NCBI GenBank assembly: GCA_003447235.1
Contig: DLZV01000008.1
Location: 45,020 to 109,019, forward strand
Length of the DNA stretch: 64,000 nucleotides
Direction of reading: 5' to 3'
DNA from: Prevotella sp.
Lineage (GTDB): Bacteria; Bacteroidota; Bacteroidia; Bacteroidales; Bacteroidaceae
The position numbers and the translations under genes were made by a program. How positions within the stretch are numbered: position 1 is the first letter of the stretch; each line of letters opens with the position of its first letter. The notes under the pieces were generated by a model. It made no database searches, had not been told where the DNA came from, and saw nothing but the letters and a program-made list of their open reading frames with translations. This document shows, one piece after another, positions 1-8,908 of this stretch.

Positions 1-82
1 AACAATACGGAAACAATACGGAAGCGATATAACCTGGAAGGGAGAAGGATACGTGGAGGGTACTTGGAGAATAGGTGGAGGA
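1..82. repeat. Degenerate 11-bp tandem repeats at window edge
   Basis: Two exact copies of aacaatacgga lie at 1-11 and 12-22. A looser run of 11-bp units follows at 50-60, 61-71 and 72-82 (tacgtggaggg, tacttggagaa, taggtggagga). The array may continue to the left of the window. The rest of the stretch up to 263 has no gene; a weak promoter-like catctttg at 194-201 precedes the first gene. Confidence 0.5.
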
Positions 83-263
83 AGGGCTTACACGACTAAA
101 ATCACTGTTTCTGCCAGAAGGTGACTTGTAGGTGGTGCCCACACAAGTGATTTCTTCCCCCCCAAGGAGCGAGTTTCTCGGTTTAAAAAAAATCGCATCT
201 TTGTGTCACAAAACGACGTGCTCTGCGTATTATGGGTAGAAGTTAAACAAAAACGAAGAAGTT

Positions 264-1151
264 ATGAAACAGACAACTATCATTGCTATGCTTGCCTCGC
301 TGCTCTTCAGCGGTGTCGCAACAGCTTGTCAGCACAACGTCGCCACTATACCTGCACAGGACTATGCGGGCAACGCTTTCAACACTTCCGCCGCCCCTTC
401 TCCCGACACAAAGGACCGAAAGAAGCAGGCTGGGAAGGACGAAGTCATCGACACACGAGAATATCAGGTGAAGGATTTCGACCACATCGACTGCGGAACA
501 ATAGCCAACATCTACTTCACACAGGGCAACGAGACGCGCGTCGTAGCCAAGTTACACCACGGGAACCTCGACTTGCTGGAAGTCTCAACCCACAACGGTT
601 GCCTCAAGCTGCGGACCGCCGACTTAGGTCTTCCCACCAAGCGCTTTAGCATAGGCAAGCGCAACAGAGCCTATGTCGGCGACTTGGATGGGAAGCACAG
701 CGAGCAGCAGGAGGTGGACCTCTACATCACCGCTCCATCGCTGCGCAAACTAGAGATGTCGGGGGTATGCACTTTCAGTGCCGAACACCTCAACGTGCCG
801 AAACTGGATATCGTCATGGCAGGAGTCAACCAGGTGAAGTTGTCCGATGTGACTTGCAACGAGACCAACATGATGATCAGTGGTGTGAGCAGCATGGACG
901 CTACCATCACGGGCGACCAAATCCACTTGGTCAATACAGGGTCAGGAAATACGACCATTCACTTCAAAGGTGCGAAGGCGGAGATCGCAAACAGTGGTGT
1001 CGGAGTCCTCGCCGCAGAGGTGGACTGCAAAACACTACACGCAGTCAATAGCGGCGTGGCACAGATGATACTCAAGGGCACTGCCGACGATACCGACATC
1101 GACAACAGTGGTATGGGACGGATCAACACCAAAGGACTCAACAACTATTGA
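264..1151 (+). CDS. Secreted GIN-domain (DUF2807) protein
   Basis: A 295-residue exported protein. A hydrophobic signal peptide covers residues 1-21, followed by Cys22, which could be a lipidation site although the lipobox is weak. A low-complexity linker follows (about 25-60). From about residue 65 to the end there are short beta-strand repeats marked by SGV or NSG turns (MSGV, MAGV, ISGV, NSGVGV, NSGVAQ, NSGMGR), typical of the head-GIN/DUF2807 beta-helix family. The family is called putative auto-transporter adhesin, but its biochemical role is not known. The gene is followed closely by an ECF sigma factor gene on the same strand, so it may belong to the same stress-responsive unit. Confidence 0.8.
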   Translation: MKQTTIIAMLASLLFSGVATACQHNVATIPAQDYAGNAFNTSAAPSPDTKDRKKQAGKDEVIDTREYQVKDFDHIDCGTIANIYFTQGNETRVVAKLHHGNLDLLEVSTHNGCLKLRTADLGLPTKRFSIGKRNRAYVGDLDGKHSEQQEVDLYITAPSLRKLEMSGVCTFSAEHLNVPKLDIVMAGVNQVKLSDVTCNETNMMISGVSSMDATITGDQIHLVNTGSGNTTIHFKGAKAEIANSGVGVLAAEVDCKTLHAVNSGVAQMILKGTADDTDIDNSGMGRINTKGLNNY

Positions 1152-1199
1152 CGACCCACACCACGGAGAAGAATGCCATGCCTCAAGATACCAGCGACA

Positions 1200-1682
1200 A
1201 TGGACGAGACACAATTCAAAAATGAGGTACGACGGCTGCGGCCCCAACTGATGGTCGCGGCGCGGCGCCACACGGGAGACAGCGACTGCGCAGAGGACAT
1301 CGTGCAAGACGCACTCCTTCGGCTATGGCAACTCCATGCCAACCTGCACATGCCGATAGCGCCGCTGGCCTTCGTCCTCGTCCGAAATCTGGCCATCGAC
1401 ACCCTCCGACGCCACAAACGCACCACGCCTGTAGAGACGCTGGCCATGGCTGAACCGGTAAAAGAGGTGGACGCACGCTACGAGCGGATCGTCAGACTGC
1501 TCAACAAACTGCCGACGCTGCAACAGACCATATTCAGGCTGCGCCACATAGAAGGCATGGAATATGCCGATATCGCCGAGATAACGGGCACCACGCCCGA
1601 ATCGGTGCGAAAAACTGTGAGCAGAGCGCGACGAACGATTCTCAAACTATATCATTCTACATCATGCAAGACGAACAAATAA
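1200..1682 (+). CDS. ECF-type RNA polymerase sigma factor
   Basis: A 160-residue sigma-70 family protein of the extracytoplasmic function class. Region 2 is seen in DSDCAEDIVQDALLRLWQ (about 25-45), which binds core polymerase and the -10 region. Region 4 is a helix-turn-helix near the end (YADIAEITGTTPESVRKTVSRARRTI, about 125-150). An in-frame ATG at 1173 would add nine residues (MPCLKIPAT) that look unlike the family, so ATG 1200 is preferred, though 1173 cannot be excluded. Its 3' end overlaps the next gene by 19 bases, so the two are translationally coupled. This is the usual arrangement of a sigma factor with its membrane regulator. Confidence 0.88.
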   Translation: MDETQFKNEVRRLRPQLMVAARRHTGDSDCAEDIVQDALLRLWQLHANLHMPIAPLAFVLVRNLAIDTLRRHKRTTPVETLAMAEPVKEVDARYERIVRLLNKLPTLQQTIFRLRHIEGMEYADIAEITGTTPESVRKTVSRARRTILKLYHSTSCKTNK

Positions 1683-2185
1683 ACAATCTGGTGGAACGAT
1701 TCCTCGACGGAGAGACGACCCTCGCTGAGGAAAAGCAGCTCTACGACTATTTCTCACAAAACGAAAATGTCGATGAGTCATTGCTCCCCTACGCCGAATA
1801 CTTCCGCGACCTGGCCGTACTGCCATCGCCCCAGAAGGAAGAAAAGCCACGAAAGAGACCGCGATGGACGATCCGCTGGACACAGTGGGCAGTAGGAGCA
1901 GCAGCCGCCGTGCTGATCTCCTTGGGCGGGATGTGGATCTACACCCTGCAGGAGGAGCGCCATTTGGCACAGCTCTATGGGGGAAGCTACATGATCGTGG
2001 ATGGTAAGCGCTACGACAACCTGCGGGAAATCAAAGACGACATACGCCAGACGCTGGCAGAGGCACGGCAGATAGAGCGCGAGGCGGATGGGCAAGCCGT
2101 CATTGAGGAGGCCGAGCAGGAGGTGCTGGAGAGCATAGGCGATCCAGCGGAAAGACAAAAGCTCAAAGAAATACTCAAAAACTAA
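1664..2185 (+). CDS. Single-pass membrane protein, probable anti-sigma partner
   Basis: A 173-residue protein whose start overlaps the sigma factor gene. The N-terminal part (1-60) is acidic and helical, with LVERFLDGETTLAEEKQLYDYF resembling the short cytoplasmic domain of Bacteroidetes anti-sigma-like proteins. One transmembrane helix lies at about 73-93 (WAVGAAAAVLISLGGMWIYTL) after a basic stretch. The remaining 80 residues should lie in the periplasm and form a charged helix. There is no recognisable zinc motif. The role as a sigma-factor regulator is inferred from the overlap and topology, not from a clear domain match. Confidence 0.65.
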   Translation: MQDEQINNLVERFLDGETTLAEEKQLYDYFSQNENVDESLLPYAEYFRDLAVLPSPQKEEKPRKRPRWTIRWTQWAVGAAAAVLISLGGMWIYTLQEERHLAQLYGGSYMIVDGKRYDNLREIKDDIRQTLAEARQIEREADGQAVIEEAEQEVLESIGDPAERQKLKEILKN

Positions 2186-2203
2186 AGTGAAAGGAAGGCT
2201 GAT

Positions 2204-2599
2204 ATGAAATATCAATTCATAGTTTGGTTAGGACTGTCCCTGCTGCTCTCGATACCTCTGCGGGCTCAGAACAGCATAGACAGGATGGTAGAAGAATACT
2301 CTGCCATAGGCGGTTCGAAATTTACAAGCGCCGTGGAGCGCGATCCCAACACAAGCCGCGTGAAGAAGGTGGTGAAACGACTGGTCGTGAGCGGAGTCAA
2401 CGCACAGAGGTTTATCCATGGATTCAAGCGCGAGGCGCAACGGCATAGACACACGGTGACCAATAGGAAGAACGACGAGACCACCATCACAATGGTCGCA
2501 GACGACAAGAAGGCCACCCGCGTCTATCTGCTGAAATACGACGACAGGGCGTATCATTTCTCCGATGCTACCATCACGATTGTCATCGTACCCAAATAA
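2204..2599 (+). CDS. Small exported protein, possibly DUF5024-like
   Basis: A 131-residue protein with a clear signal peptide (residues 1-21, ending LRAQ). The mature part starts with an acidic helix (IDRMVEEYSAIGGSKFTSAVERDP), then a basic stretch (RVKKVVKRL) and beta strands. It lies 18 bases after the preceding membrane protein, so it is probably the last gene of the sigma-factor unit. Small secreted proteins of this kind often follow ECF sigma genes in Bacteroidales; I recall them as DUF4252 or DUF5024, but the family assignment is uncertain. Confidence 0.55.
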   Translation: MKYQFIVWLGLSLLLSIPLRAQNSIDRMVEEYSAIGGSKFTSAVERDPNTSRVKKVVKRLVVSGVNAQRFIHGFKREAQRHRHTVTNRKNDETTITMVADDKKATRVYLLKYDDRAYHFSDATITIVIVPK

Positions 2600-2651
2600 A
2601 GTAAGGCCTAACGAAGAGGAGCGGCCACTCCTCCAAAGAGCTGGGAGCTGA

Positions 2652-3233
2652 CTATAGCCCCAGCTCTTTTGCTATACTGCACAGTTCCTCATACCACGCC
2701 TTGCCAAAGCGACGGGTGAGGGGACCTTCGAGGAAGCGGTACAAAGGAAGACCCAGTTTTTCTCCCTTCTTTCTGCCCGGTGCACAAATCTTCCAGCGGT
2801 GATAGTTGAGTCCATAGAGATTGGGGGCAAACTGCTTCTCTCGGATGGGGTAAAGGGCGCAAGAGATGGGCTTGACAAACTCGGTCTGCCCGGCCCGATA
2901 GGCTTTCTCAAGGGCACACAGACAACAGTCCTTGTCATAGCAGGTGAACACACAGTCTTTGCCTCCCACTATGCTCGTCACCAAGTCGCCCTCCTCGTCG
3001 GTATAGGCGACACCACCACGGTCGATCACCGACTGGGCCTGGGCCGACAACGAAGGCCATACCGTATCCAATACGTCCTCGATGGCGAGTGTTTCATCCA
3101 TCGTGACGGGTGCCCCCGCATCGCCCTCGATACAGCAAGCACCCTTGCATGCGTCGAGGTCGCAACAAAACTTCTCTGTGAATATATCCGGCGATACCAG
3201 TACGTCGCCAACTTGAAGGATATGCAATTCCAT
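2652..3233 (-). CDS. DUF3109 family cysteine-rich protein
   Basis: A 193-residue protein of unknown function. It is rich in cysteines: CCDLDACKGACCIEGDAG near residue 20, then CVFTCYDKDCCLCALE (about 95-110), and single cysteines in PISCALYP and WKICAPG. Such clusters suggest metal or iron-sulfur binding, and the family is sometimes labelled a zinc- or Fe-S-binding protein. The frame extends to an ATG at 3272, but the start at 3233 (MELHILQVGDVLV) fits the family and removes an unusual leader. It is convergent with the preceding sigma-factor unit and lies downstream of ung on the same strand. Confidence 0.8.
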   Translation of the reverse strand: MELHILQVGDVLVSPDIFTEKFCCDLDACKGACCIEGDAGAPVTMDETLAIEDVLDTVWPSLSAQAQSVIDRGGVAYTDEEGDLVTSIVGGKDCVFTCYDKDCCLCALEKAYRAGQTEFVKPISCALYPIREKQFAPNLYGLNYHRWKICAPGRKKGEKLGLPLYRFLEGPLTRRFGKAWYEELCSIAKELGL

Positions 3234-3363
3234 TATTATTTCTTCTTTCCACGCCATCCACAAGCCATCCATTGGCCGTAGAATGCGTAATGACTAACAT
3301 CATGAGTAAGCTACCGTGACGAGGGAAACCGGCCTCACGCCTATAGATACATTTCTCCTGACA

Positions 3364-4029
3364 CTACCAGCTGATGGGGTCCATGCCATGCTCCACCAGA
3401 TAGGCATTGCAACGGGAGAACTGATGCTGACCAAACCAGCCGCCTCGGTTGGCAGACAAGGGAGAGGGATGGACGCTTTCGAGCACAAGATGGCGTGAGG
3501 AGTCGATGAGATATTTCTTCCCTCGGGCAAAACCACCCCACAACATGAAGACCAAATGGTCGCGACCATCGCTCAGCGCACGGATGGCCGCATCGGTGAA
3601 GGTGGTCCATCCCAGCCGCTGATGGCTGTTGGCCTGATGCGCCCGCACCGTCAAGGTAGCGTTCAGAAGCAACACGCCCTGCTCGGCCCAACGGGTCAAG
3701 TCGCCCGAAGACGACACCTCGACACCCAGGTCGTCTCTGATTTCCTTGTATATATTGAGAAGAGAGGGAGGCAACGCGACTCCTTCGGGCACGGAGAAGC
3801 TCAAGCCCATTGCCTGCCCAGGCTCATGGTAGGGATCCTGCCCTATGATCACCACCCTCACACGGTCGTAGGGGCAAAGGTTGAAAGCATTGAAGATCAA
3901 CCGGCCCGGGGGATAACACGGAAAGGCGGCATACTCCTGTCGCACCGCCTCAGTCAGTTGGGCGAAATAAGGTTTCGCAAACTCCGGCTCCAAATGGGCC
4001 TTCCAACTACGCTCTATCTGTACTTCCAT
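3364..4029 (-). CDS. ung: Uracil-DNA glycosylase
   Basis: A 221-residue family 1 uracil-DNA glycosylase, which removes uracil from DNA to start base excision repair. The water-activating motif GQDPYHEPGQAMG is present with its catalytic Asp, as is the DNA-binding HPSPLSANRGG motif near the C terminus. The frame reaches an ATG at 4110, but a promoter -7 box lies at 4057-4064, inside that extension, so ATG 4029 (MEVQIERSW) is the sensible start. It is a single gene ahead of DUF3109 on the same strand. Confidence 0.95.
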   Translation of the reverse strand: MEVQIERSWKAHLEPEFAKPYFAQLTEAVRQEYAAFPCYPPGRLIFNAFNLCPYDRVRVVIIGQDPYHEPGQAMGLSFSVPEGVALPPSLLNIYKEIRDDLGVEVSSSGDLTRWAEQGVLLLNATLTVRAHQANSHQRLGWTTFTDAAIRALSDGRDHLVFMLWGGFARGKKYLIDSSRHLVLESVHPSPLSANRGGWFGQHQFSRCNAYLVEHGMDPISW

Positions 4030-4056
4030 TCTGTGTTGTCTCTCTGATTCCAGTTG

Positions 4057-4064
4057 CAAAATTA
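4057..4064 (-). promoter_or_regulatory. Promoter -7 box of ung
   Basis: On the minus strand this reads TAATTTTG, matching the Bacteroidetes TAnnTTTG element. I see no good -33 TTTG at the usual 19-20 base distance. It places the transcription start about 20 bases upstream of ATG 4029. Confidence 0.5.
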
Positions 4065-4213
4065 CGGATTTTCGTCCGAAAGGCCGTAGCATGCAGCCGT
4101 TTTTTTCCACAACTCCTACTCGTTTTTGGACAGACCTTCCATTTCAGACGATACGCTGTCGCTATACTTCACCCTCTATCAATTCATAAAAAAAGCGAAA
4201 TAAAAGGCGCTTC

Positions 4214-4245
4214 TTCGTCGGTCTGCAAAAATATGAGTAATTTTG
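4214..4245 (+). promoter_or_regulatory. Putative pnp promoter
   Basis: A perfect TAATTTTG -7 box lies at 4238-4245, with a weak -33 element TTCG at 4214-4217 and a 20-base spacer. It would give a leader of about 120 bases before pnp. Confidence 0.5.
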
Positions 4246-4371
4246 CATGATTTTATTTTTTTGGGAAGACATTGTCACGGCTGATAAGTGAAGAAGCTGG
4301 TAGGTGAATTGGCAAGATTCGCCTTTCCCTTGAGATGTAGGTCAAAACAATAAAGATTAATTATTTTTTAG

Positions 4372-6585
4372 ATGAACGTAATTACCAAAACAGTTCAATT
4401 GCCTGATGGACGTGCCATCACGATTGAAACGGGAAAGGTTGCAAAGCAAGCCGATGGTTCCGCTGTCCTGAAGATGGGCAACACTGTGCTCCTGGCCACT
4501 GTTTGCGCCGCCAAAGAAGCAGTACCAGGTACCGATTTCATGCCTTTGCAGGTAGATTACCGCGAGCAGTACGCGGCCGCCGGACGGTTCCCCGGAGGAT
4601 TTACCAAGCGCGAGGGCAAGCCCAGTGACAACGAAATCCTCACTTCACGCCTTGTTGACCGCGCCCTGCGGCCCTTGTTCCCCTCCGACTACCACACGGA
4701 GGTGTATGTCCAGATCATGCTTTTGTCTGCCGACGGCGTGGACCAGCCCGACGCATTGGCCGGTTTTGCCGCCTCTTGCGCCATGGCTTGCAGCGACATC
4801 CCGTTTGAGTGCCCCATCTCTGAGTGCCGCGTAGCCCGCGTCAACGGCGAGTATGTCATCAATCCGACGACGGAGCAGATGAAGGAGGCCGACATGGACC
4901 TCATGGTGGGTGCCACGAAGGACAACATCATGATGGTGGAAGGCGAGATGGACGAGGTCTCCGAGCAGGATCTGATTGGTGCCCTCAAGGCCGCCCACGA
5001 GGCTATCAAGCCGATGTGCGAGCTGCAGGAGGAACTGATGAAGGAGCTCGGCACCGACACCAAGCGCGAGTATGACGACGAGATCAACGACGAGGAGCTG
5101 CGCCAGCAGATCAAGGACGAGCTCTATCAGCCCGCCTACGACCTCGTGAAGCAGGCTCTCCCGAAGAAGGAGCGCGAGGAGTCTTTCAAGCAATTGATTA
5201 CCGATTTCCTTGAGAAATACGATGCTGCCCACAGCGACCTCAGCGATGAGGACCTGGAGGAGAAGCACGCCGAGGCCGAGCGCTACTACGCCGATGTGGA
5301 GCGCGACGCCATGCGCCGTTGCGTCCTGGACGAGGGTATCCGCCTCGATGGTCGCAAGACGACCGACATCCGCCCCATCTGGTGCGAGGTGTCACCGCTT
5401 CCGATGCCTCACGGATCTGCCATCTTCACGCGAGGAGAGACGCAGAGCCTCAGCACCTGTACGCTGGGCACGAAGCTGGATGAGAAACTGGTGGACGACG
5501 TGCTCGACAAGTCTTACCAGCGTTTCCTCCTCCACTACAACTTCCCGCCGTTCTGCACGGGCGAGGCCAAGGCCCAGCGTGGTGTAGGACGTCGTGAGAT
5601 CGGCCATGGTCACCTGGCATGGCGTGGTCTGAAGGGTCAGATTCCCGAGGACTTCCCCTACACGGTGCGCCTTGTCAGCCAGATTCTGGAGTCCAACGGA
5701 TCTTCTTCCATGGCTACGGTCTGCGCTGGCACGCTGGCATTGATGGACGCTGGTGTTCCGATGAAGAAGCCGGTATCGGGTATCGCCATGGGTCTGATCA
5801 AGAACCCGGGCGAGGAGAAATACGCCATCCTCTCCGATATCCTCGGCGATGAGGACCACTTGGGCGACATGGACTTCAAGACCACAGGTACGAAAGACGG
5901 TCTGACTGCCACGCAGATGGATATCAAGTGCGACGGTCTTTCCTTCGAGATCCTCGAGAAGGCCCTCTTGCAGGCCAAGGCTGGCCGTGAGCATATCCTT
6001 GGCAAGTTGACCGAGACCATCGCAGAGCCGCGCGCTGAGATGAAGCCGCACGTACCGCGCATCGTTGCCTTCGATATTCCGAAGGAGTTCATTGGTGCCG
6101 TCATTGGCCCGGGTGGAAAGATCATCCAGCAGATGCAGGAGGATACGGGCACGACGATCACGATCGACGAGACCGACGGTGTAGGCAAGGTGCAGGTCAG
6201 CGCTCCCAACAAGGAGAGCATCGACGCTGCCATCCAGAAGATCAAGGCCATCGTCGCCATCCCCGAGGTTGGCGAGATCTACGAGGGTACGATCCGCTCG
6301 ATCATGCCTTATGGCTGCTTCGTCGAGATCATGCCTGGCAAGGATGGACTGCTCCATATCTCAGAGATCAACTGGAACCGTCTGAACACCGTTGAGGATG
6401 CTGGCCTCCACGAGGGCGACAAGATCAAGGTGAAGCTGATGGAGATCGATCCGAAGACGGGCAAGTACAAGCTCTCCCACCGTGTGCTGGAGCCGAAACC
6501 GGAAGGCTACCAGGAGCGCCCGCGTCGTCCGCGTGGCGAGCGTGGTGAGCGCAGAGGCGGTCCCCGTCGTGGCAACAACGACTAA
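4372..6585 (+). CDS. pnp: Polynucleotide phosphorylase
   Basis: A 737-residue polyribonucleotide nucleotidyltransferase, which degrades RNA 3' to 5' by phosphorolysis. Two RNase PH-like domains occupy about 10-220 and 320-550. The catalytic acidic motif ILGDEDHLGDMD is seen near residue 490. A KH domain follows (VIGPGGKIIQQMQEDTG, about 578), then an S1 RNA-binding domain (about 632-700, GTIRSIMPYGCFVEI). The protein ends in an Arg/Gly-rich tail (about 710-737), which makes it somewhat longer than the roughly 710 residues of the E. coli enzyme and may add RNA affinity. It is a single gene with its own terminator. Confidence 0.97.
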   Translation: MNVITKTVQLPDGRAITIETGKVAKQADGSAVLKMGNTVLLATVCAAKEAVPGTDFMPLQVDYREQYAAAGRFPGGFTKREGKPSDNEILTSRLVDRALRPLFPSDYHTEVYVQIMLLSADGVDQPDALAGFAASCAMACSDIPFECPISECRVARVNGEYVINPTTEQMKEADMDLMVGATKDNIMMVEGEMDEVSEQDLIGALKAAHEAIKPMCELQEELMKELGTDTKREYDDEINDEELRQQIKDELYQPAYDLVKQALPKKEREESFKQLITDFLEKYDAAHSDLSDEDLEEKHAEAERYYADVERDAMRRCVLDEGIRLDGRKTTDIRPIWCEVSPLPMPHGSAIFTRGETQSLSTCTLGTKLDEKLVDDVLDKSYQRFLLHYNFPPFCTGEAKAQRGVGRREIGHGHLAWRGLKGQIPEDFPYTVRLVSQILESNGSSSMATVCAGTLALMDAGVPMKKPVSGIAMGLIKNPGEEKYAILSDILGDEDHLGDMDFKTTGTKDGLTATQMDIKCDGLSFEILEKALLQAKAGREHILGKLTETIAEPRAEMKPHVPRIVAFDIPKEFIGAVIGPGGKIIQQMQEDTGTTITIDETDGVGKVQVSAPNKESIDAAIQKIKAIVAIPEVGEIYEGTIRSIMPYGCFVEIMPGKDGLLHISEINWNRLNTVEDAGLHEGDKIKVKLMEIDPKTGKYKLSHRVLEPKPEGYQERPRRPRGERGERRGGPRRGNND

Positions 6586-6688
6586 ATAACGAAGTCTCTC
6601 AAGCATTCTCTTCTCGCTACCACCTGACTTTTCCTAATAGGAACAGCGGTGGATCAGTTGAAACAAGAAGAATGCAACTTATATTTGA

Positions 6689-6721
6689 ATCCCCTGCTGC
6701 GCGATGCAGCAGGGGATTTTT
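6689..6721 (+). terminator. Rho-independent terminator of pnp
   Basis: A perfect 12-bp stem (atcccctgctgc / gcagcaggggat) with a 5-base loop is followed directly by a T-run. It is about 100 bases after the pnp stop codon. Confidence 0.9.
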
Positions 6722-6841
6722 GATATGGTCTGACAAATGCGACCAGAGAAGGAAAAGGCTCCAGCCATCGTTGATGACTGGAGCCTTTGATTATGCTATC
6801 ACGCCAGCTTCAATGGTTGGCGCATAGAGTCATTGTGGAGC

Positions 6842-8812
6842 TTACTTCACGATCACCTTCATGGTGCGGCCATCGCTCATCTTGACGATGTTGAGACCCT
6901 TCACCGGAGCCTCGATGCGCTGACCAGCAGCATTGTAGCGAGCCACCTCAACAGCATCGGCCTTCACGTTGCCCGTGACGCCCTGGATGCCGGTAGCAGC
7001 GGTGATGTTGTAGCTCTTGCCAGCGTTTACAACCTGACCCGTCTGCTTGTCGATGATGATAGCGATAGCAGCCACCTTACGGCCCGTAGCCTTGAGAGCG
7101 TTCTTGAGGGCAGCCTTGGTCGGCATAGCCACCTCGTAAGAGGCAGTCGTCGTCTCGTTGGCAGTCAACGTGATGGGAGCAGCCTGGTTGGTCGTGTTAC
7201 GATAAGAGCTACCGATGAGCACGTCCATGAAGTCCCACTGGATGTAAGAAGAGCCCTTGTCGCCGCCCTTACCCAGGATAGAGAGGTCTTCCTCACCGTT
7301 GTTGATCAGCTGCTGCTTCGTGTACTGCGTAGCATAGTAGTTGCCTTGACGCCAAGAAGAGCCAGCACCCGTCAAGCTATCAGCAATGAGGACGTAAGCG
7401 ATCTCGTAATTGCCAGAGACATAAGAATCGATGCTGGCGTTGATCGTGACGGTGGTAGAATCCTGGTTCCAAACACCATTGACCTCTACACCGACCATCG
7501 GTACCTCCTTGACAGCTGCTGCCATGTCGTCGAGGATAGACTTCTTAGAACCATAATACGGGTCGATGGTCTTGCCATTGCGGTTGATGACGCAAGAGGG
7601 AGCACCAGAAAGACCGACGTTTGCATAGTTGGCCGTGTACATCGGGTCACTGGCGTTGAACTGGTGCATAGCGATACCAACGAAGTTGTCAGGATAGTTC
7701 TTGGCAGCCTTCTCCATACCGATAAGACCGCGCGGACACCATCCGCAACTCGTACCAGTCAGCTCCTCAACGACGACACCACGCTTGAAGACCTTGGAGA
7801 TAACGATGAGCGTACCCTTGGCCTCAGCCTTCTCAGCCTGGTTGGCATTGCCATTGACCTTCGTCACCTTGACCGTGACGTCGCGGTTCTTGACCTCAGA
7901 GCCACAAGCGACCTTCACGTCGAAATCGCCTCTGTTGCCAACGGCAACGGCATTGGCCAGAGTGACATGCTGCTCAGCCTGAGCCTCGCCATCGACAGTG
8001 ACCACATAGTCGAGGTCGCGGACGGCCTCCTTACTGTTGTTGAAGAAAGACACCGTGAAGTTGACGTCGGTATTCACGGCACCCGTGGTGCTACCGAAGT
8101 CAAACGGAGCGACGTTGTAATCGGGGAAGTCACCCTCCACGAGAAGCTGAATACTCACATTCTCGTTCTGGCCGTTGAAGCCATACCAGCCAAGACCCTG
8201 ACCACCCTGCTTAGAGGTGATGTTGCAATACAGCCAAAGCTTGTTGTCCTCAGTGTCACCCTCACCCACCATAGAGATGGGGTAGCAGTCGTTAGTGTAT
8301 CGGCCACCGCTCGTCGTGTTGATCTGCTTATAGTCGAAGCCGACGAAGAAGCCCGTAGCATCTTCGATGGTGATCGGCTGATCGAGCGTCACCTCGTTCC
8401 AGCCCTTATTGGGGGCAGCAACATCCTTTGCGAAGAGCTCGTCACCGATGCGAACATTGTTGATAGCGCCAGTAGCCGAGTTGATGAAGACGCGAGAATT
8501 GTCCAAAGCAGCGCAGAGACCGAAACGCATACCGACGATCTTCTTGCCCACATAGCCAGACATCACAGTCGGAGAAAGGTAGGCTGCGCACTTGTTATCG
8601 CCCGGGTAGTTGGGGATACCAATACCATACTCGCCCAGAGCATCTGAAGAATAGAGGCCGACCCAACGCTGGTTGGAGGCAATCTTGGCAACCTTCTTTG
8701 CGCCAGCATACTGGACAGCCGAAGGACCTACTGACACCACGCGGGTGCTCACCTGTGCGGAAGCACTCAGAGCGAGAGCGGCAGCCGCAAGAGACAGTAA
8801 TACTTTTTTCAT
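6842..8812 (-). CDS. Omp28-related secreted protein with CGWC motif (paralogue A)
   Basis: A 656-residue exported protein (signal peptide 1-19, ending ALSASA). Residues about 45-225 form a beta-rich domain. About 230-335 resembles an Ig-like module (VTVKVTKVNGNANQA). The Omp28-related region starts near 345 with VVVEELTGTSCGWCPRGL; Cys356 and Cys359 form a CxxC like thioredoxin-fold proteins. A proline-free asparagine-rich MHQFNASDPMYT stretch follows. The last 35 residues (VARYNAAGQRIEAPVKG...KVIVK) are a C-terminal tail shared with three neighbours and resembling secretion/sorting tails of Bacteroidetes. The substrate is unknown. It is last in a minus-strand cluster. Confidence 0.8.
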   Translation of the reverse strand: MKKVLLSLAAAALALSASAQVSTRVVSVGPSAVQYAGAKKVAKIASNQRWVGLYSSDALGEYGIGIPNYPGDNKCAAYLSPTVMSGYVGKKIVGMRFGLCAALDNSRVFINSATGAINNVRIGDELFAKDVAAPNKGWNEVTLDQPITIEDATGFFVGFDYKQINTTSGGRYTNDCYPISMVGEGDTEDNKLWLYCNITSKQGGQGLGWYGFNGQNENVSIQLLVEGDFPDYNVAPFDFGSTTGAVNTDVNFTVSFFNNSKEAVRDLDYVVTVDGEAQAEQHVTLANAVAVGNRGDFDVKVACGSEVKNRDVTVKVTKVNGNANQAEKAEAKGTLIVISKVFKRGVVVEELTGTSCGWCPRGLIGMEKAAKNYPDNFVGIAMHQFNASDPMYTANYANVGLSGAPSCVINRNGKTIDPYYGSKKSILDDMAAAVKEVPMVGVEVNGVWNQDSTTVTINASIDSYVSGNYEIAYVLIADSLTGAGSSWRQGNYYATQYTKQQLINNGEEDLSILGKGGDKGSSYIQWDFMDVLIGSSYRNTTNQAAPITLTANETTTASYEVAMPTKAALKNALKATGRKVAAIAIIIDKQTGQVVNAGKSYNITAATGIQGVTGNVKADAVEVARYNAAGQRIEAPVKGLNIVKMSDGRTMKVIVK

Positions 8813-8839
8813 TTTACTTGTTGTTGATAATTTGGTTTT

Positions 8840-8856
8840 CGCCCCACGAAGGGGCG
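8840..8856 (-). other. Short GC hairpin between Omp28-like genes
   Basis: A 6-bp stem cgcccc/ggggcg with a 5-base loop lies in the 96-base gap upstream of the 6842-8812 gene. It has no T-run, so termination is unlikely. An 11-base direct repeat ttgataatttg flanks it (near 8825 and 8867). Confidence 0.35.
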
Positions 8857-8908
8857 GATGATTATTGATAATTTGAAAACTCTAATGAAGAGACACACTA
8901 CTCAGAGG

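Larger units (their letters stand above)
4030..4371. other. Divergent intergenic region between ung and pnp
   Basis: A 342-base AT-rich spacer. It contains the ung promoter box and the putative pnp promoter. Apart from these I see no repeat, hairpin with T-run, or small coding frame. The pnp leader is about 120 bases long. Confidence 0.5.

Noticed and set aside
6833..8647. A 604-codon open frame on the plus strand opposite Omp28-like paralogue A
   Set aside because: It mirrors the minus-strand gene, whose signal peptide, CGWC motif and tail are coherent; the plus product is low-complexity Val/Asp/Leu-rich with no domain.
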